A DNA stretch of 35,149 bases. Source: Haplomitrium mnioides. Taxonomy: Eukaryota > Marchantiophyta > Haplomitriopsida > Calobryales. The notes beneath the pieces are model-generated. The model saw nothing but the letters and a program-made list of their open reading frames with translations. It was not told the DNA's origin and searched no databases. Positions within the stretch are counted from its first letter, which is position 1, and each line of letters opens with the position of its first letter. The position numbers were made by a program, and so were the translations under genes. Location: assembly GCA_049999725.1 (NCBI GenBank), contig JBNGIS010008697.1, forward strand, positions 43,098 to 78,246, in the 5' to 3' direction. Positions 9,345-21,597 of this stretch are shown in pieces.

Positions 9345-12253
9345 TTGCCCTTTTGTGCCCTAAACTAGGTCCGCCTAGGGGCAGAATGGTAAGCAGGTGG
9401 GCTTAGACCTCCTAGGGAGGATGCCTCTTGAAAGAAGAACGGAGGAGGAGGTTTTATACATGTGTAGGTTCATTGGGTAAGACTTATGGGATAAGTGGAA
9501 GCCTCGCGATGAATCCTGTGCAATGCTCTTGCAAGGAAGAAATGTGGAGATCGAATTAAAGGGAGGATTGATCTATAAGAAGATTCCTTCCCTATAATTT
9601 GTCTGATTGAGGAGATTTGTAGAAGGAAAAGAATCTCTTCTTTGTAAGGTTGCGTCGAATTGCTTGTTGTGTCTGATGAAATGTAAATGATTTGAACGAT
9701 GATTGGTTTTGTATATAAATGGAAAAATGAAGGGGAATGCTGCGATCCGATCTCTGCAAGCCCCCATGAAATCAGTGAAGGCTGCGATTGATCGATTGCA
9801 AGAGGCTATGAAGGAGAGTCTTTGTTTGGAGGAGAATATTTGTTGAACATTGGGAAAGTAAAATGAAGGAATGATGCAATTAAAGAAGGCCTGCTATTCT
9901 CGATCTGAATGGAGGTAATTGAGGTCTTGTGCGAAGGAAAAATCTAACGAATGTGACGAACGATTCGAGAGGAAGAATTCGAAGAATGCTCTGTTATCAG
10001 ATTTGAAATGAAAGGAGCAGCTTGGCGAATCTAGAAGCGAAGAGGCTTGGTGAATGACGAAGAATGAAGGATTTGAAATTGAAGAAATTGAAATCGAAGG
10101 ATGAACGAAAAAGAGGATCAATTGATCGACCTGCTGTGAAGACTCCCTTCCTGCGAAATCAAATATGGCTGAATCCAAGAACGAAAATTGTTACTTAAAT
10201 TGAACATTGGTATGCGAATGATTTAAGTGAAGGAATTGATTTGAAAGGAATCGAGTGAATGCTGCGCTGGGGAGAATCGATCAAACCTCGGTGTTGCGGA
10301 AATCAAAGAAATGGAATTGAAATGGAGAAGAGCTTTACGGATGAAAGTAAAGAATGGTCATGCGCAAGAGCTTGAGGTGAGAAATGTTGAGTAGAAATCG
10401 ATCAGCTGCGAGGAAGTGATTGGCGACGGAATTTCTGTTCTGCAAATTATTTGAATCGGAAAGAATTAAAATTTTTAAGGGAATGAGAATGAATTGGAAG
10501 CGAGTAGAAGGAAGTTTTAAAAGGAGTCTGTGGTCCAAAGAAGGCGTTGGGAACTCGCCTTTCTATGTGGGGAACCCCAATTAAAGGGGTTCCGATTTGT
10601 TTTCCGAAGTGGGACACCTCGGTTAAGGGGGTTTTCGATGAGTGTCCAAGTGGGGATCCGAAATGAAGTCATCGCTTAAATTGGTTCTGACTGGGATTAC
10701 GAAGTGGGGAGCACTGGTTAGGAAGGTTAAGTTCCGAGGACATCGATGGAAGGATGATTGGCAAAATGGCAATGAAGCGAAATAGTGATATATGAAATGG
10801 TGACTTATCGGTGTTTTGCGCGAGAAGGAAAGGTGAGCGAGGAGAGAAGTTAAATGGCGAATTAGTGATTTATTGTGGTTTTAGTGTGCAAGTCGAACTG
10901 AAAGTTCGAAAGTTCGAAATGGCGAAACGATTACTTGAAGGAATTCAAAAAGTTCAAATTGAAGGAAGAGGAAACAGAAGAGTTAGTGAAAGTTCAAAAA
11001 TTAGTATAAGAACAACTGTTACTAATTCGTTCTTATGGTAAGCGAAGTCCGTGTAAGTTAGTGAAAGAGTGTTATTTAGTTTAAGAACGACTTGTGAGTT
11101 GCTAGTTCTTATTGTAAATTTAGTGTGAAGAAGTTAGCGTATAGAAAAGAAAGTTACTTTGATTTGGAATTAGGATGACTGTTATTGTCAGTTGAGCAGG
11201 ACAGGGGGTACAAGCCTGTTGGCGAGTTCTTGTTTTGTTGGTTAGTCTCATTGTACAATTTTTGTGCTTCAAGGAATTAAGATCAATTGATGTTTGTCTG
11301 TGAGGTTTGTCCCATGCTCTTGGAGAAATTGCAAAAATTGGAAGGAGTAGTATGTGGGTGGAACAATGAATTGAGATCAGGTCTTGGTGGCAAGTGTTCT
11401 ACAGGTTCCAGTTGAAGAAATCAGTCAGAATGCATTAGGAGGAGCATGTCAGGAGTTGCCTAAGTGTCTTTTGCTGGTGGGTCTGGGTTCTGGGTTCTAG
11501 GTTGTGATCTGTGGGGTGTTTGGTGGCAACTAATTTGATTTGAGTTATGTTCTACTCAAGATTTTTGTATGTGTGTTAGATTGTTAAATTCTTAAGGAGA
11601 GAACCTTATGTGGTCAATCAGTTAGTGGGTGCTGGTTGGTGGGTTGCAGTAGAGCAAAGAGTGCTCAGTATTATGTGTGTCTAGAGACTAGGTGGCATTT
11701 TACAAGCAAACAGAGTAGTGGGTGGTTGGAGGAACAACAAGTGGATGTGAGATCAGGAGGGTCGTTCTATATTTGAGTTTTCATCATTAAACTCTGGGAT
11801 ATATTGGGTTGGAGTGGCCTAAGTATCTAGTTTGAGGGAAGTAAGGTGTTGTAATGAAGGTAGGCACAGGAGTGTTGGTTTGAGAGTTTCAAGCAAGTTG
11901 GGTAACTAGTTGCTAGGGAATTTCTCTGATTCAGCTCAAGTTTAAAATCAGCCTGTACATCAACTTTCTTATCTTAGAAGTGTCAATCATGGAGTTTGAG
12001 TAATTCTTGGCTTTTGTTCTATTATAGTGAGTAGTAATAGTAGTTTTATGTGTTTGGTTTTGTGGAGAAAGGTTGTTAGTCCTAGAGTGGAGAGAGGTCC
12101 ATCTCTGAACTAATAGAGTGCAGTTTCAGAACTCTCTAAAGAATCTGGAAAGTCGGTAAAAGTGAATTAAGAGCAGATTTCTATATAGATCTTGCATGGT
12201 TCAATCTCAAGTTGCTCTTTTCGGGGTTGGAGTGCCATTGTTGTGCTACGACT
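9345..12253 (+). repeat. 5' LTR of element A, lacking its first ~334 bp
   Basis: Aligns with 18598-21597. It begins abruptly at TTGCCCTTTTGTGCCC, so the part matching 18264-18597, including the terminal TGTG, is missing. It ends GCTACGACT, where related copies end GCTACGACA, ten bases before the PBS. Short open frames on either strand inside it are not conserved between LTR copies and are not annotated as genes. Confidence 0.88.
9711..9720 (+). promoter_or_regulatory. Candidate TATA box in 5' LTR of A
   Basis: GTATATAAAT, conserved in the 3' LTR at 18965-18974. It is the best TATA-like site in the LTR and could mark the U3/R boundary. In the 5' LTR of element B this exact spot is interrupted by insert D. 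Confidence 0.5.
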
Positions 12254-12263
12254 TGTGATTTCT

Positions 12264-12283
12264 TGGCGCCATTGTTGGGGATC
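12264..12283 (+). other. Primer binding site of A, tRNA-Asp type
   Basis: TGGCGCCATTGTTGGGGATC lies ten bases after the LTR end. It is complementary, with two mismatches, to the 3' end of plant tRNA-Asp(GTC) as I know it (RC TGGCGCCGTTGCCGGGGATC). Reverse transcription would start here. Element B has a better-preserved copy at 27477-27496. Confidence 0.85.
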
Positions 12284-12456
12284 TAATTTCTAGTATTTGC
12301 TCTTAAAAGTGGGTATAGTATCATCAGTAATGTTGGAAACGTGTTTTACTCGCCACTATTAAATTTTGTTCTCAACATTCTGTTGTAGTTTGTTTTTTTC
12401 TTTTGGGTTCTGTATTTTCTATTCTGTGGGGTAGAAATACAGAAAAGAAGATGTGA
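12284..12456 (+). other. Untranslated leader of A between PBS and gag
   Basis: T-rich leader conserved with element B (27497-27698). No reading frame or structure stands out. Confidence 0.6.
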
Positions 12457-14377
12457 ATGCGTGAAATCTCAGAAGAGGATAAAGAGAGACAAAGAAAAGA
12501 GAGGGAAGAAAGACTGGAGAGACGAGAGGAGTCTAAATTGAAGTCTAAAGAAGTGAAAGCTACAGGTAGCGGAAAGGAACCTATAGAGGGGGGAGCTAAA
12601 CCTTCTGGGCCTCAGTCACCATTAGCTCAGTTTCAGTGGACAGATATTACAGCTCCTGGAGGAATTATTGGGTTAACATCATTCCCAAAGTTAAATCCAC
12701 CTTCTTCTACTTCTACTTCTTCTTCTTCTTCTTCTACGAATTCAGCCACGCCTATTAGTATTAAAGGTGGTGGAGCTTCACAACCTAGTGTTTTTTTTAG
12801 AACAGGGGTGACACCTGTGACTTTGTTTCCTACAGTATCAGCCATGGCACAACAAGTTCCGGCGGGACGTTATCGAACAAAGCTGAAATACTAGATCTTC
12901 AAAGAGAGATCCAAGGATGATGTAGACACATGGGTGAAAAGGTTTGAAGGCATTACTAGAGCTAATCAGGAAGATTCAGATGCAGATTGATTAAGATTGG
13001 TTGATGCTCTATTTTCAGATAAGGCAAGAGAATGGTATGACAATATGGGAGCAATTTTTGGTACATAAGCAAATCTGAGGATAGCCATTGTGACAGAGTT
13101 CAGAGGGGTAGCGTATTCAACAAGAATTCTGACCAAGCTGACCTTGATTAAGAAAAAGAAAAAGGAAGCAGCAAGGAATTACTAGCAAAGATTCAAGACA
13201 ATGCAGCACAAGTTGGGCATTGTGAACAGCCCGATGGTGGACTTGGAGTGGTATCAGAAAGGGTCTGTCAAAGAAGTAAGGACAATATGTACGACAATCA
13301 TGGGCTACTACTCTGGAGGAAGCTATTAGAGCCTTGGAGACGTATGAGACTAGAGAACTAGAGGAGAAGTTGAAAGATTCTCAGTCCAATAGCAGTGAAG
13401 AGGAAAGCAAGTAAAAGAAGAGTATGAAAAAGAAAAATAAGAAAACTAAGAAAGTGCAAGAAAGCACTAGTTCAGATTCAGAGGAAGAATCAAGTTCATC
13501 TGAAGAGGATGAATCGTCGTCTTCTTCAGACTCAGAGGACGAAAGGAAGAAATCAAGATCGAAGAAAGGAGAGTACAGATTGGGTAAGAAGGACATGAAC
13601 AAGTTGACGAAGAAGATGGAGCAGATGGTGATTAAACAAGCTGCCAACTCCTAAAAAAGAAGGTCCACAACTCCTTTCAGAAGTAATGTTTGGTGTACTC
13701 GATGTAAGAGAGAGGTTCCATAATGTAAGTATCCTCCACCTACTGTGATGTATGTACAAACGCTGTATTGGGTACAAGAAGAACCTCAGATGATTGATCC
13801 TAGATTAGTGCAGTACCCTGCGCATGCAGCAGCCTAAGGTAGAGAAAGACCAATGGAAAGGGTCCAATATCAACAAGTGCTTGGAACATCGTATGTTTCA
13901 GCAGTTCAGTCGACAGTGGTGCCAGCGGCAGCACCAAGAACTCAATTAGTACCAATACATGTTGATAGGAGGTTTACCGCATGCTATAGCTGTGGAGCAC
14001 CGAACCATTATGTGAATGAATGTCCTCATGCAAGGAGGCAAGTGGGATATGTACCATTGTGCGGGAATTGTAAGAAATCCGGGCACACAAAAGTAGAATG
14101 TCTAGCTCCTCTTGCGACAAAGATGTTGGTAAAGTATGTAGAGCCACCATCACCTGAACCAGAGGTGAGGATGCTAGTGGAGGAACCAGAAATGGAAATT
14201 CCCTTGTTCAAAGTAAAAACTAGGAGTAAGAGCAAGGAAAAGAAGAAACAAAGTGGGGGTGAAGTAGTTAGAGGAAGCCCTAAAGTAGTAATAGAAGAAA
14301 AGAAGGATCCTGAGTACAATAGGAATGATCCTAAGTATTTTCAGGATATTTCAAAGGAGGTCTCCAGAGAGCTGTAG
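12457..14377 (+). pseudogene. gag: gag of element A (capsid/nucleocapsid), broken
   Basis: Starts at ATG 12457 (MREISEEDKERQRKEREE), matching the start in element B. Order: a charged N-terminal coiled-coil-like helix, a Ser/Thr-rich linker, a capsid-like region with VDALFSDKAREWYDNMG (about 12997-13050, as in retrotransposon gag domains), an acidic Ser/Glu/Asp tract (13440-13545) followed by basic residues, then zinc knuckles. Two CCHC knuckles remain: CYSCGAPNHYVNEC and CGNCKKSGHTKVEC (13982-14101). The first knuckle, intact in B near 28927, has lost its His part here. In-frame stops include 12892, 12988 and 13066, with frameshifts between 13200 and 13424. The product would form the particle and bind RNA. 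The TGA at 12988 is shared with element B. Confidence 0.85.
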
Positions 14378-14430
14378 AAAGAACTTCAAGAGAAGAGAGA
14401 CTATAAAAATAGATTGGAAAAGCAGAGAGA

Positions 14431-15074
14431 ATGAGGAAAGATCCAGGTAGGAAAGATGGATCTGGCTTACCTTTCAAACGAGTAAAAGTTGATGAATTAG
14501 ATTTGGATTATAATGTGGCTTTGGATGTACAGAGGATGCCAGCCAATGTGACAGTGGGGCAAATATTGAGAATGTCTGCACCATAGAGGAAAAAGTTAAG
14601 GATGCTGACTAGCACGAAGAAGAGAAGGTATAAACTACCTAAAGTGTAAGTCCTTGTGTCGTTTTTGCCAACAGGAACTGTTCAAGAGGAGGTACCAGAG
14701 TATGGAGTTCCAAAGGTGGAAATACAAATAAGCGGATGTAATGTTACGAATGTACCAATTGATGGCGGATCGGGGAAGAACATTATCGTGCTGGAAATCA
14801 TGGAAGCATTGGGATTCAGTCACCGGATAAAACACCTCAAGTGTTAATATTGGCAGATCAGAGAAGACTGATTCCTGTAGGAGTGTTGAGAGGAGTTAGG
14901 ACGGTGTTTAGAGGGAGAGAGTTTGTTTTAGATTACACCGTCATAAACCCTGAATCTAAGTCAACATATCCAGTATTATTGGGACAGCCTTGGCTATATC
15001 AAGCCAAAGTAGTAGAAGATTGGGGAAAAAGAGAAATCCGGTTTGGAACTAAACCCAAGGCAATACTATCCTAG
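14431..15074 (+). pseudogene. pol: Protease region of element A pol
   Basis: Begins near ATG 14431 (MRKDPGRKDGSG) and shows VPIDGGSGKNIIV (14755-14793), the D-G-G-S-G form of the aspartic protease active site common in plant gypsy elements. After a frameshift near 14835 comes YPVLLGQPWLYQAKVVEDWG (about 14967-15026), the family's conserved C-terminal block. It would cleave Gag-Pol. Stops at 14584 and 14647 and the frameshift disable it. Confidence 0.8.
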
Positions 15075-15539
15075 GGAGAACCTCCATATCAAGGAGAAAC
15101 TCAAATAGTAAAGGAGTATACTTCAGAACAGTCTAGAGAATATGACGGGTCTATTTCAGAGTCTGAAGAAGAAGCTGATCAGAATCTAGAATTGTCGTTA
15201 TAGGAGGATGATACACCAATTGCTCATTTAACGGAGGAGTATTGTAAGGAATTGGTTGTTTGTAATCCTACTTTTTCTGGTTGGACTAATGAACAATTTA
15301 TTAAATGGAGTTTATGCAGTGATGGAAAAGAAGGCGACTTGGATATGTTTGCATTATTTGCAGGTGAAGGGGAGAAAGTACCTGAGCTGGTTATGGAGCA
15401 GGTGATGACACATAATGTGGTAAGAGAACAACAATATAGTGTGATACAAGTAAGTCCAAGGGATCATGAAAAGGTGTTATTTCTTTGTAATGAAATAGAT
15501 GAGGAAGAAAGACAAGTTTATAAAGCGCTTTTGGCATAA
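15075..15539 (+). pseudogene. pol linker between protease and RT, element A
   Basis: In frame with the protease tail and with the RT that follows. It is acidic and includes PTFSGWTNEQFIKWSLCSDG and DLDMFALFAGEGEKVPELVM (15330-15390). I do not recognise a domain. LFAGEGEK is also present in the first exon of the minus-strand methyltransferase-like gene (about 5777-5800). Confidence 0.6.
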
Positions 15540-16894
15540 TTTCAAGATGTATTTACTTGGTCATACAAAGATTTAAAGGGCATACCGGCGGAACTTTGCG
15601 AGCATAGGATTTATTTGGAGGAAAGTGCAGTACCGGTCAAACAGAGACAGTACCGCTTGAACCTCAAATACTCTTTGCTAGTTAAAGAAGAGTTGGATAA
15701 ACTCTTGGCTGCCAATTTTATTAATGTAGTACCTTATAGTGAATGAGTGTCGCCAATAGTGGTAGTCATAAAGAAGAATAGGAAGATTAGAGTGTGCTAG
15801 GATTTTAGAAGATTAAATCAGACCACTAAAAAGGATTTTTATCCTTTACCATTTAATGATGCTATCCTAGATCAGGTGGCACGAGCAGAATGCTATACCT
15901 TTTTAGATGGATTCTCTGGTTACAACCAGGTGAGTATCCATCCTAAAGATAGACCGAAAACTACCTTCACTATAGATTGGGGAACGTATGCTTATAATGT
16001 AATGCCTTTTGAGCTTTGTAATATACCCTACCTACTTTTCAGAGAGCAATGACACAAATCTTTAAACTGTATTTGAGAGATTTCATAGAAATATTTCTGG
16101 ATGACTTTTGTATGTATGGATCAAAGAAGGATCATCCTAGTCATCTGAGAAAGACTTTTGAGAGATGTAGGTGGGGTCAGTTAGGACTACACCCTGAGAA
16201 AAGTTTCATTGTGATGAATGAAGGATTATTATTGGGACATAGAGTTTCCAAGGATAGTATAGCAGTAGATGTGGACAAAGTAAAAATTATAAAGGAAGTT
16301 AGAAGTCCTACGACAGTAATGGAAGTGAGAGAGTTTTTGGGAGCTACAGGCTACAGTAACTATAGAAGATTCATAGAAAACTACTCATGGATAGCTGCTC
16401 CACTTACCGATTTGTTGCAGAAAAATGTTGTATTTCAGTGGGAAGAGGAGGCTCAAAAATCTTTTGAGATGTTAAAAGAGAAACTTAGTACATCTCCTGT
16501 TCTAAAGCCTCCAGTTTGGGATAGAAAGTTTCATGTTTATGTGGATGTCTCTACCTTTGCAATAGGCAGTGTATTGAGTCAGAAAGATGAAGACAAGAAA
16601 GACCATCCAATTTATTATGCTAGTCAGAAGTTGACTGTAGCTGAGAAGAATTATTCAGTGAGAGAGAGAGAAGCATTGGGATTGATATTTTCAGTTAGAA
16701 AATTCAGACATTACCTATTGGGGTATCCATTTGTGTTTCATGTGGATCATAATTCACTGTATTTAGTGAATAAACCTGATCTGTCTGGAAGGATAGTAAG
16801 ATGGATGTTGCTACTCCAAGAATTTGATTTTGAAGTAGATGTAAGACAAGGAAAGTCCCATCAGAATGTAGACTTCCTATCTAGAATTCCATGA
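15540..16894 (+). pseudogene. pol: Reverse transcriptase and RNase H of element A
   Basis: RT begins FQDVFTWSYKDLKGIPAELC, with FYPLPFNDAILDQVA and AECYTFLDGFSGYNQVSIHP in the palm. A frameshift near 16030 breaks the block before TFQRAM. The catalytic FLDDF is at 16094-16108. A connection region (FLGATGYSNYRRFIENYSWI) leads to RNase H, where D (VYVDVS), E (REREALG), D (FHVDHN) and D (QNVDFLS) are at residues 166, 208, 233 and 275 counted from 16049. Stops replace residues near 15745 and 15798, and TGA ends the frame at 16892. These enzymes copy the element RNA to DNA and remove the template. FLDDF followed by YGS resembles Tat/Athila RTs. Confidence 0.88.
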
Positions 16895-17062
16895 CCAGCT
16901 GAGACAGATGATCTGAATGACAATTTTCCAGATGAAAATCTGTTCCCAATTGAGAAGGAAGGGGAGGAGAACCCCTAGTATAAAGAAATTTGGATATATT
17001 TAGAAAGTTCTATTTTACCTTCTAGTTTGAATAAGGAGGAAGAGGCAGTATTTTTCTAGAAG

Positions 17063-18225
17063 GTGGCGTTATATACAATTTATAAAGGAGTGTTGTATAA
17101 GAAAGGACCGGATGAGGTTCTGAGACGTTGTTTAGGTCCTTACAAAGTTAAAAAGGTGATTGCTACGTTGCACGATGATGAAGTAGGAGGACATTATGCC
17201 ATGCAGAACACGGTGGAAAAGATTCATGAGGTAGGGTATTGGTGGCCTACGATATACAAGGATGTAAAGACCTATATTCATAGTTGTGACCCATGTCAGA
17301 GAGTGGGGAAGCCAACAACAAGTAGCCATTGGTCACTTACACCTATTTTACCTTTAGCTCCATTTGAGAAATGGGGTATTGATTTTGTAGGACCTATTAC
17401 ACGAGTGTCCAGATATTATAAGAATAGATATATATTAGTGTGTACAGATTATGCTACCAAATGGGTGGAAGCAAAAGCTACGCGTAGAGATGGAGTAGTG
17501 GAAGTTGCTAACCTCATGTTTGAGAACATAATGACAAGGTTTGGATGTCCACTGGAGTTGATTAGTGACAGAGGAACTCATTTTCTGAATGAGGTGATTC
17601 AACGTCTTACTGACACCTATATGATTAAACATAGGAAGACAACACCCTATAACCCAAAAGCAAATGGGCATACTGAAAGAGTTAATGGATTGTTGTGCAA
17701 GATTTTGACAAAGATTTGTTCATCATATTCGTCAGATTGGGACAGGAAGTTGTACTCAGCTTTGTGGGCTTACAGAACATCGGAGAAAGTTACTACAAAG
17801 CAGACTACGTTTTATCTTGTTTATGGTACTCATTCTTTAGTACCAGTAGAATGGGATGTGCCGTCCATTAGGATTGATGAAGAGGAACGGATGCCATATT
17901 AAGAGAGTTTATTGAAGCAAATGATGGACTTAGTCAAGTTGGAGGAAGACAGAGTTCAGGTTCTGGCTGAAATTGAAAAACTCCAAAACAAAAGGAAAGA
18001 AGGCTATGATTCCAAGCTCAAAAAGGTGAATACTTCTGAAGGGGATCTACTACTTTTGTATGATAGTCGTTATTTTTGATTCCCATGGAAACTCCATGTA
18101 AATGGATGGGATCTTTTTTTGTTTCAAATATTTCTTAGAATGGATCGTTGGAGTTAAAGACTTTAACAGGGGAAGTGTTAGAAACAAGAGTTAATGGATC
18201 AAGGGTGAAGCGATATTATTCATGA
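17063..18225 (+). pseudogene. pol: Integrase of element A
   Basis: The longest intact stretch (17063-17902) holds an HHCC zinc site (His residues near GGHYAMQ, then C-D-P-C at 17285-17296) and a complete DD35E core: D in WGIDFVGP (17381), D in ISDRGTHF (17567), E in GHTERVNG (17675), with 35 residues between the last two. A TAA at 17900 interrupts; the frame continues with VKLEEDRVQVLAEIEKLQNK and EGDLLLLYDSRYF. After a further shift it ends LTGEVLETRVNGSRVKRYYS and TGA at 18223. I see no chromodomain. It would insert the cDNA into the chromosome. The codons before 17063 join to RNase H through a low-complexity spacer with stops. Confidence 0.88.
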
Positions 18226-18249
18226 ACGCTTGCGAGGACGCTGCGTGAT

Positions 18250-18260
18250 AGAGGAGGGGG
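18250..18260 (+). other. Polypurine tract of A
   Basis: AGAGGAGGGGG, three bases before the 3' LTR start (TGTGGGAG at 18264). It primes plus-strand DNA synthesis. The identical tract precedes the 3' LTR of element B at 32556-32566. Confidence 0.85.
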
Positions 18261-18263
18261 CTA

Positions 18264-21200
18264 TGTGGGAGCACGGTTGCTGACAGAGAATCAGAAGTAG
18301 CTCAAACAAGTTCTTTTTGACGCGGTGGAGAGAGAAGGAAATGGTAAAGCTTCAAGTTTTGGATTAATAAGTGTAGAATTGTAAGGTGTAAGGATTAGAG
18401 AAACATTCTTGATATCATTGGCTAAGGAGAGAGGGCTAAGTGATGAAGAAGTTGATGTCTTTTTCAATGGGGAAAGAAACTCTTTTTTGGTAAAACTAAT
18501 CTAAGTGTTGAGGGCCAAAGCTAGCCCCTATATACTGCTATCCTAATGTTGATGGACATCTTGCTCAGGAGCAAGGTGAAGTGTATCGGAGGACAAGTTG
18601 CTCTTTTGTGCCCTGAACTAGGTCCGTCTAAGGGCAGAATGGTAAGCAGGTGGCCTTAGACCACCTAGGGAGGATGCCTCTCAAAAGAAGAAGGGAGGAG
18701 GAGGTTTTCATACATGTGTAGGTTCATTGGGTAAGACTTATGGGATAAGTGGAAGCCTCACGATGAATGTTGTGCGATGCTATTGCGAGGAAGAAATGTG
18801 GAGATTGAATTGAAGGGAGGATTGATCTGTAAGAAGATTCCTTCCCTGCGATTTGTCTGATTGAGGAGATTTGTAGAAGGGAAAGAATCTCTTCTCTGTA
18901 AGGCTGTGTCGAATTGCCTGTTGTGTCTGATGAAATATGAATGATTTGAACGATGATTGGTTCTGTATATAAATGGACAAACGAAGGGGAATGTTGCGAT
19001 CCGATCTTTGCAAGCCCCCGTGAAATCAGTGAAGGCTGCGATTGATCGATCGAAAGAGGCTGTGAAGGAGAGTCTTTGTCTGGAGGAGAATATTTGTTAA
19101 ACATTGGGAAAGGAAAATGAAGGAATGATGCGATTAAAGAAGGCCTGCTGTGCTCGATCTGAATGTAGGTAATTGAGGTCTTGCGCGAAGGAAAAATCTA
19201 ACAAATGTGATGAACGATTCAAGAAGAAGAATTCAAGAATGCTCTGTTATCGGATTTGAAATGAAAGGAACAGCTTGGCGAATCTGGAAGTGAAGAGGCT
19301 TGGTGAATGACGAAGAATGAAGGGCGACTTGATTTGAATGAAGGATTTGAAATTGAAGAAATTGAAATCAAAGGATGAAGGAAAAAGAGGATCAATTGAT
19401 CGACCTGATGTGAAGACTCCCTTCCTGTGAAATCAAATGTGGCTGAATCAAAGAACGGAAATTGTTACTTACATTGAACATTGGTATGCGAATGATTTAA
19501 GTGAAGGAATTGATTTGAAAGGAATCGAGTGAATGCTGTGCTGGGGAGAATTGATCAAACCTTGGTGTTGCGGAAATCAAAGAAATGGAATTGAAATGGA
19601 GAAGAGCTTTACAGATGGAAGTAAAGAATGGTCATGCGCAAGAGTCTGAGGTGAGAAATGTTGAGCAGAAATCGATCAACTGCAAGGAAGTGATTGGCGA
19701 CGAAATTTCTGCTGTGTAAATTATTTGAATAGGAAAGAATTAAAATTTTTAAGGGAATGAGAACGAATTGGAAGCGAGCGGAAGGAAGTTCCAAAAGGAG
19801 TCCGTGGTTCGAAGAAGGCGTCAGGAACTCACCTTCCTATGTGAGGAACCCCAGTTAAGGGGGTTCCGATTTGTTTTCCAAGGTGGGACACCCCAGTTAA
19901 GGGGGTTTCCGATGAGTGTCCAAGTGGGGATCTGAAGTGGAGTCCCCAATTAAATTGGCTCCGATTGGGATTACGAAGTGGGGAGCACTAGTTAGGAAGG
20001 TTAAGTTCCGAGGAGTTTGACGGAAGGATGATTGGCAAAATGGCAATGAAGCGAAACAGTGATATATGAAACGATAACTTATCGGTGCTTTGCGCGGCAA
20101 GAAAGGGTGAGCAATGAGAGAAGTTAAATGGCGAATTGGTGATTTATTGTAGTTTTAGTGTGGAAGTCGAACTGAAAGTTCGAAAGGGCAAAACGATTAC
20201 TTGAAGGAATTCGAAAAGTTCGAATTGAATGGAGAGAAAACATAAGAGTTAGTGAAAGTTCAAAAATTAGTATAAGAACAACTGTTACTAATTCGTTCTT
20301 GTGGCAAGCAAAGTCCGTGTAAGTTAGTGAAAGAGTGTTATTTAGTTTAAGAACGACTTGTGAGTTGTTAGTTCTTATTGTAAATTTAGTGTGAAGAAGT
20401 TAGCGTGTAGAAAAGAAAGTTAATTTGATTTGGAGTTAGGATGACTGTTATTGTCAGTTGAGCAAGACATGGGGTACAAGCATGTTTGCGAGTTCTTGTT
20501 TTGTTGGTTAGTCTCATTGTACAATTTTTGTGCTTCAAGGAATTAAGATCAACTGCTGTTTGTCTATGAGGTTTTTCCCCTGCTCTTGGAGAAATTGCAA
20601 AAATTGGAAGGAGCAGTATATGGGTGGAACAATGAATTGAGATCATGTCTTGGTGGCAAGTGTTCTGCAAGTTTTAGTTGAAGAAATCAATCAGGTTGCA
20701 TCAGGGGAATGAATTGAGATCATGTCTTGGTGGCAAATGTTCTGCAAGTTTTAGTTGAAGAAATCAATCAGGTTGCATCAGGGGAGAGCATGTCAGGAGT
20801 TGCTTGAGTGTCTTTTGCTGGTGGGTCTGGGTTCTGGGTTCCAAGTTGTGATTTGTGGGGTGTTTGGTGGCAGCTAATCTGATTTGAGTTATGTTCTACT
20901 CAAGATTTTTGTATGTGTGTTAGATTGTTAAATTCTTAAGGAGAGAACCTTATGTGGTCAATCAGTTAGTGGGTGCTGGTTGGTGGGTTGCAGTAGAGCA
21001 AGGAGTGCTCAGTATTGGGTGTGCCTAGAAACTAGGTGGGCATTTCACAAGCAAACAGAGTAGTGGGTGGTTGGAGGAACAACAAGTGGATGTGAGATCA
21101 GGAGGGTCGTTCCATAGCTAAGTTCTTAACATCAAGCTCTGGGATACATTGGGTTGGAGTGGCCTAAGTATCTAGTTTGAGGGAAGTGAGGTGTTGTAAT

Positions 21201-21597
21201 GAAGGTAGGCACATGAGTGTTGGTTTGAGAGTTTCAAGCAAGTTGGGTAACTAGTTGCTAGGGAATTTCTCTGATTCAGCTCAAGTTTAAAATCAGCTTG
21301 TACAACAACTTTTTTATCTTAGAAGTGTTAGTCATACAGTTTGAGTAATTCTTGGCTTTTGTTCTATTATAGTGAGTAGTAGTAGTAGTTTATGTGTTTG
21401 GTTTTGTGGAGAAAGGTTGCCAGTTCTAGAGTGGAGAGAGGTCCATCTCTGAACTGATAGAGTGTAGTTTCAGAACTCTTTAAAGATTCTGGAAAGCTAG
21501 TAAAAGTGAATTAAGAGCAGATTTCTATATAGATCTTGCATGGTTCAATCTCGGGTTGTTCTTTTTGGGGTTGGAGTGCCACTACTGTGCTACAATA
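18264..21597 (+). repeat. 3' LTR of element A
   Basis: 3,334 bases from TGTGGGAGCAC to GCTACAATA. Related copies end GCTACGACA, so the terminal CA has decayed to TA. The start is fixed by the preceding PPT and by the starts of the other LTRs at 22817 and 32570. TATA-like site at 18965-18974. Reverse-strand open frames such as 18724-19104 are by-products. Confidence 0.88.
20631..20784 (+). repeat. 77-bp tandem duplication in 3' LTR of A
   Basis: Two copies of a 77-base segment starting AATGAATTGAGATCATGTCT, at 20631 and 20708, differing at about one base. The 5' LTR of A has one copy, so the duplication arose after insertion of A. Confidence 0.9.

Larger units (their letters stand above)
9345..21597 (+). 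mobile_element. Retrotransposon A: Ty3/gypsy, Tat/Athila-like, 5'-truncated
   Basis: 12.25-kb element in order: truncated 5' LTR, PBS, gag, protease, RT, RNase H, integrase, PPT, 3' LTR. The order places it in Ty3/gypsy. An FLDDF RT motif followed by YGS, the tRNA-Asp PBS, no visible chromodomain and an integrase tail with VNGSRVKRYY point toward the Tat/Athila branch. The two LTRs differ at about 20 of 260 aligned bases near their left part (counted by eye, 9350-9610 against 18602-18862), so the insertion is old. It interrupts the DUF7869-type gene. Five bases after the 3' LTR (21598-21602, CTTTG) would be the target duplication; its partner was lost with the 5' end. Confidence 0.9.

Noticed and set aside
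13381-13647. Minus-strand Ser/Phe-rich membrane-like frame
   Set aside because: It is the complement of the acidic Ser-rich tract of gag; hydrophobicity is a by-product.
17903-18263. Envelope-like third gene after integrase
   Set aside because: The sequence is the integrase tail up to the PPT; no room for an env gene, signal peptide or membrane segment.
18724-19104. 126-codon minus-strand open frame as a gene
   Set aside because: Lies in the 3' LTR of A and is broken in the 5' LTR; no domain.
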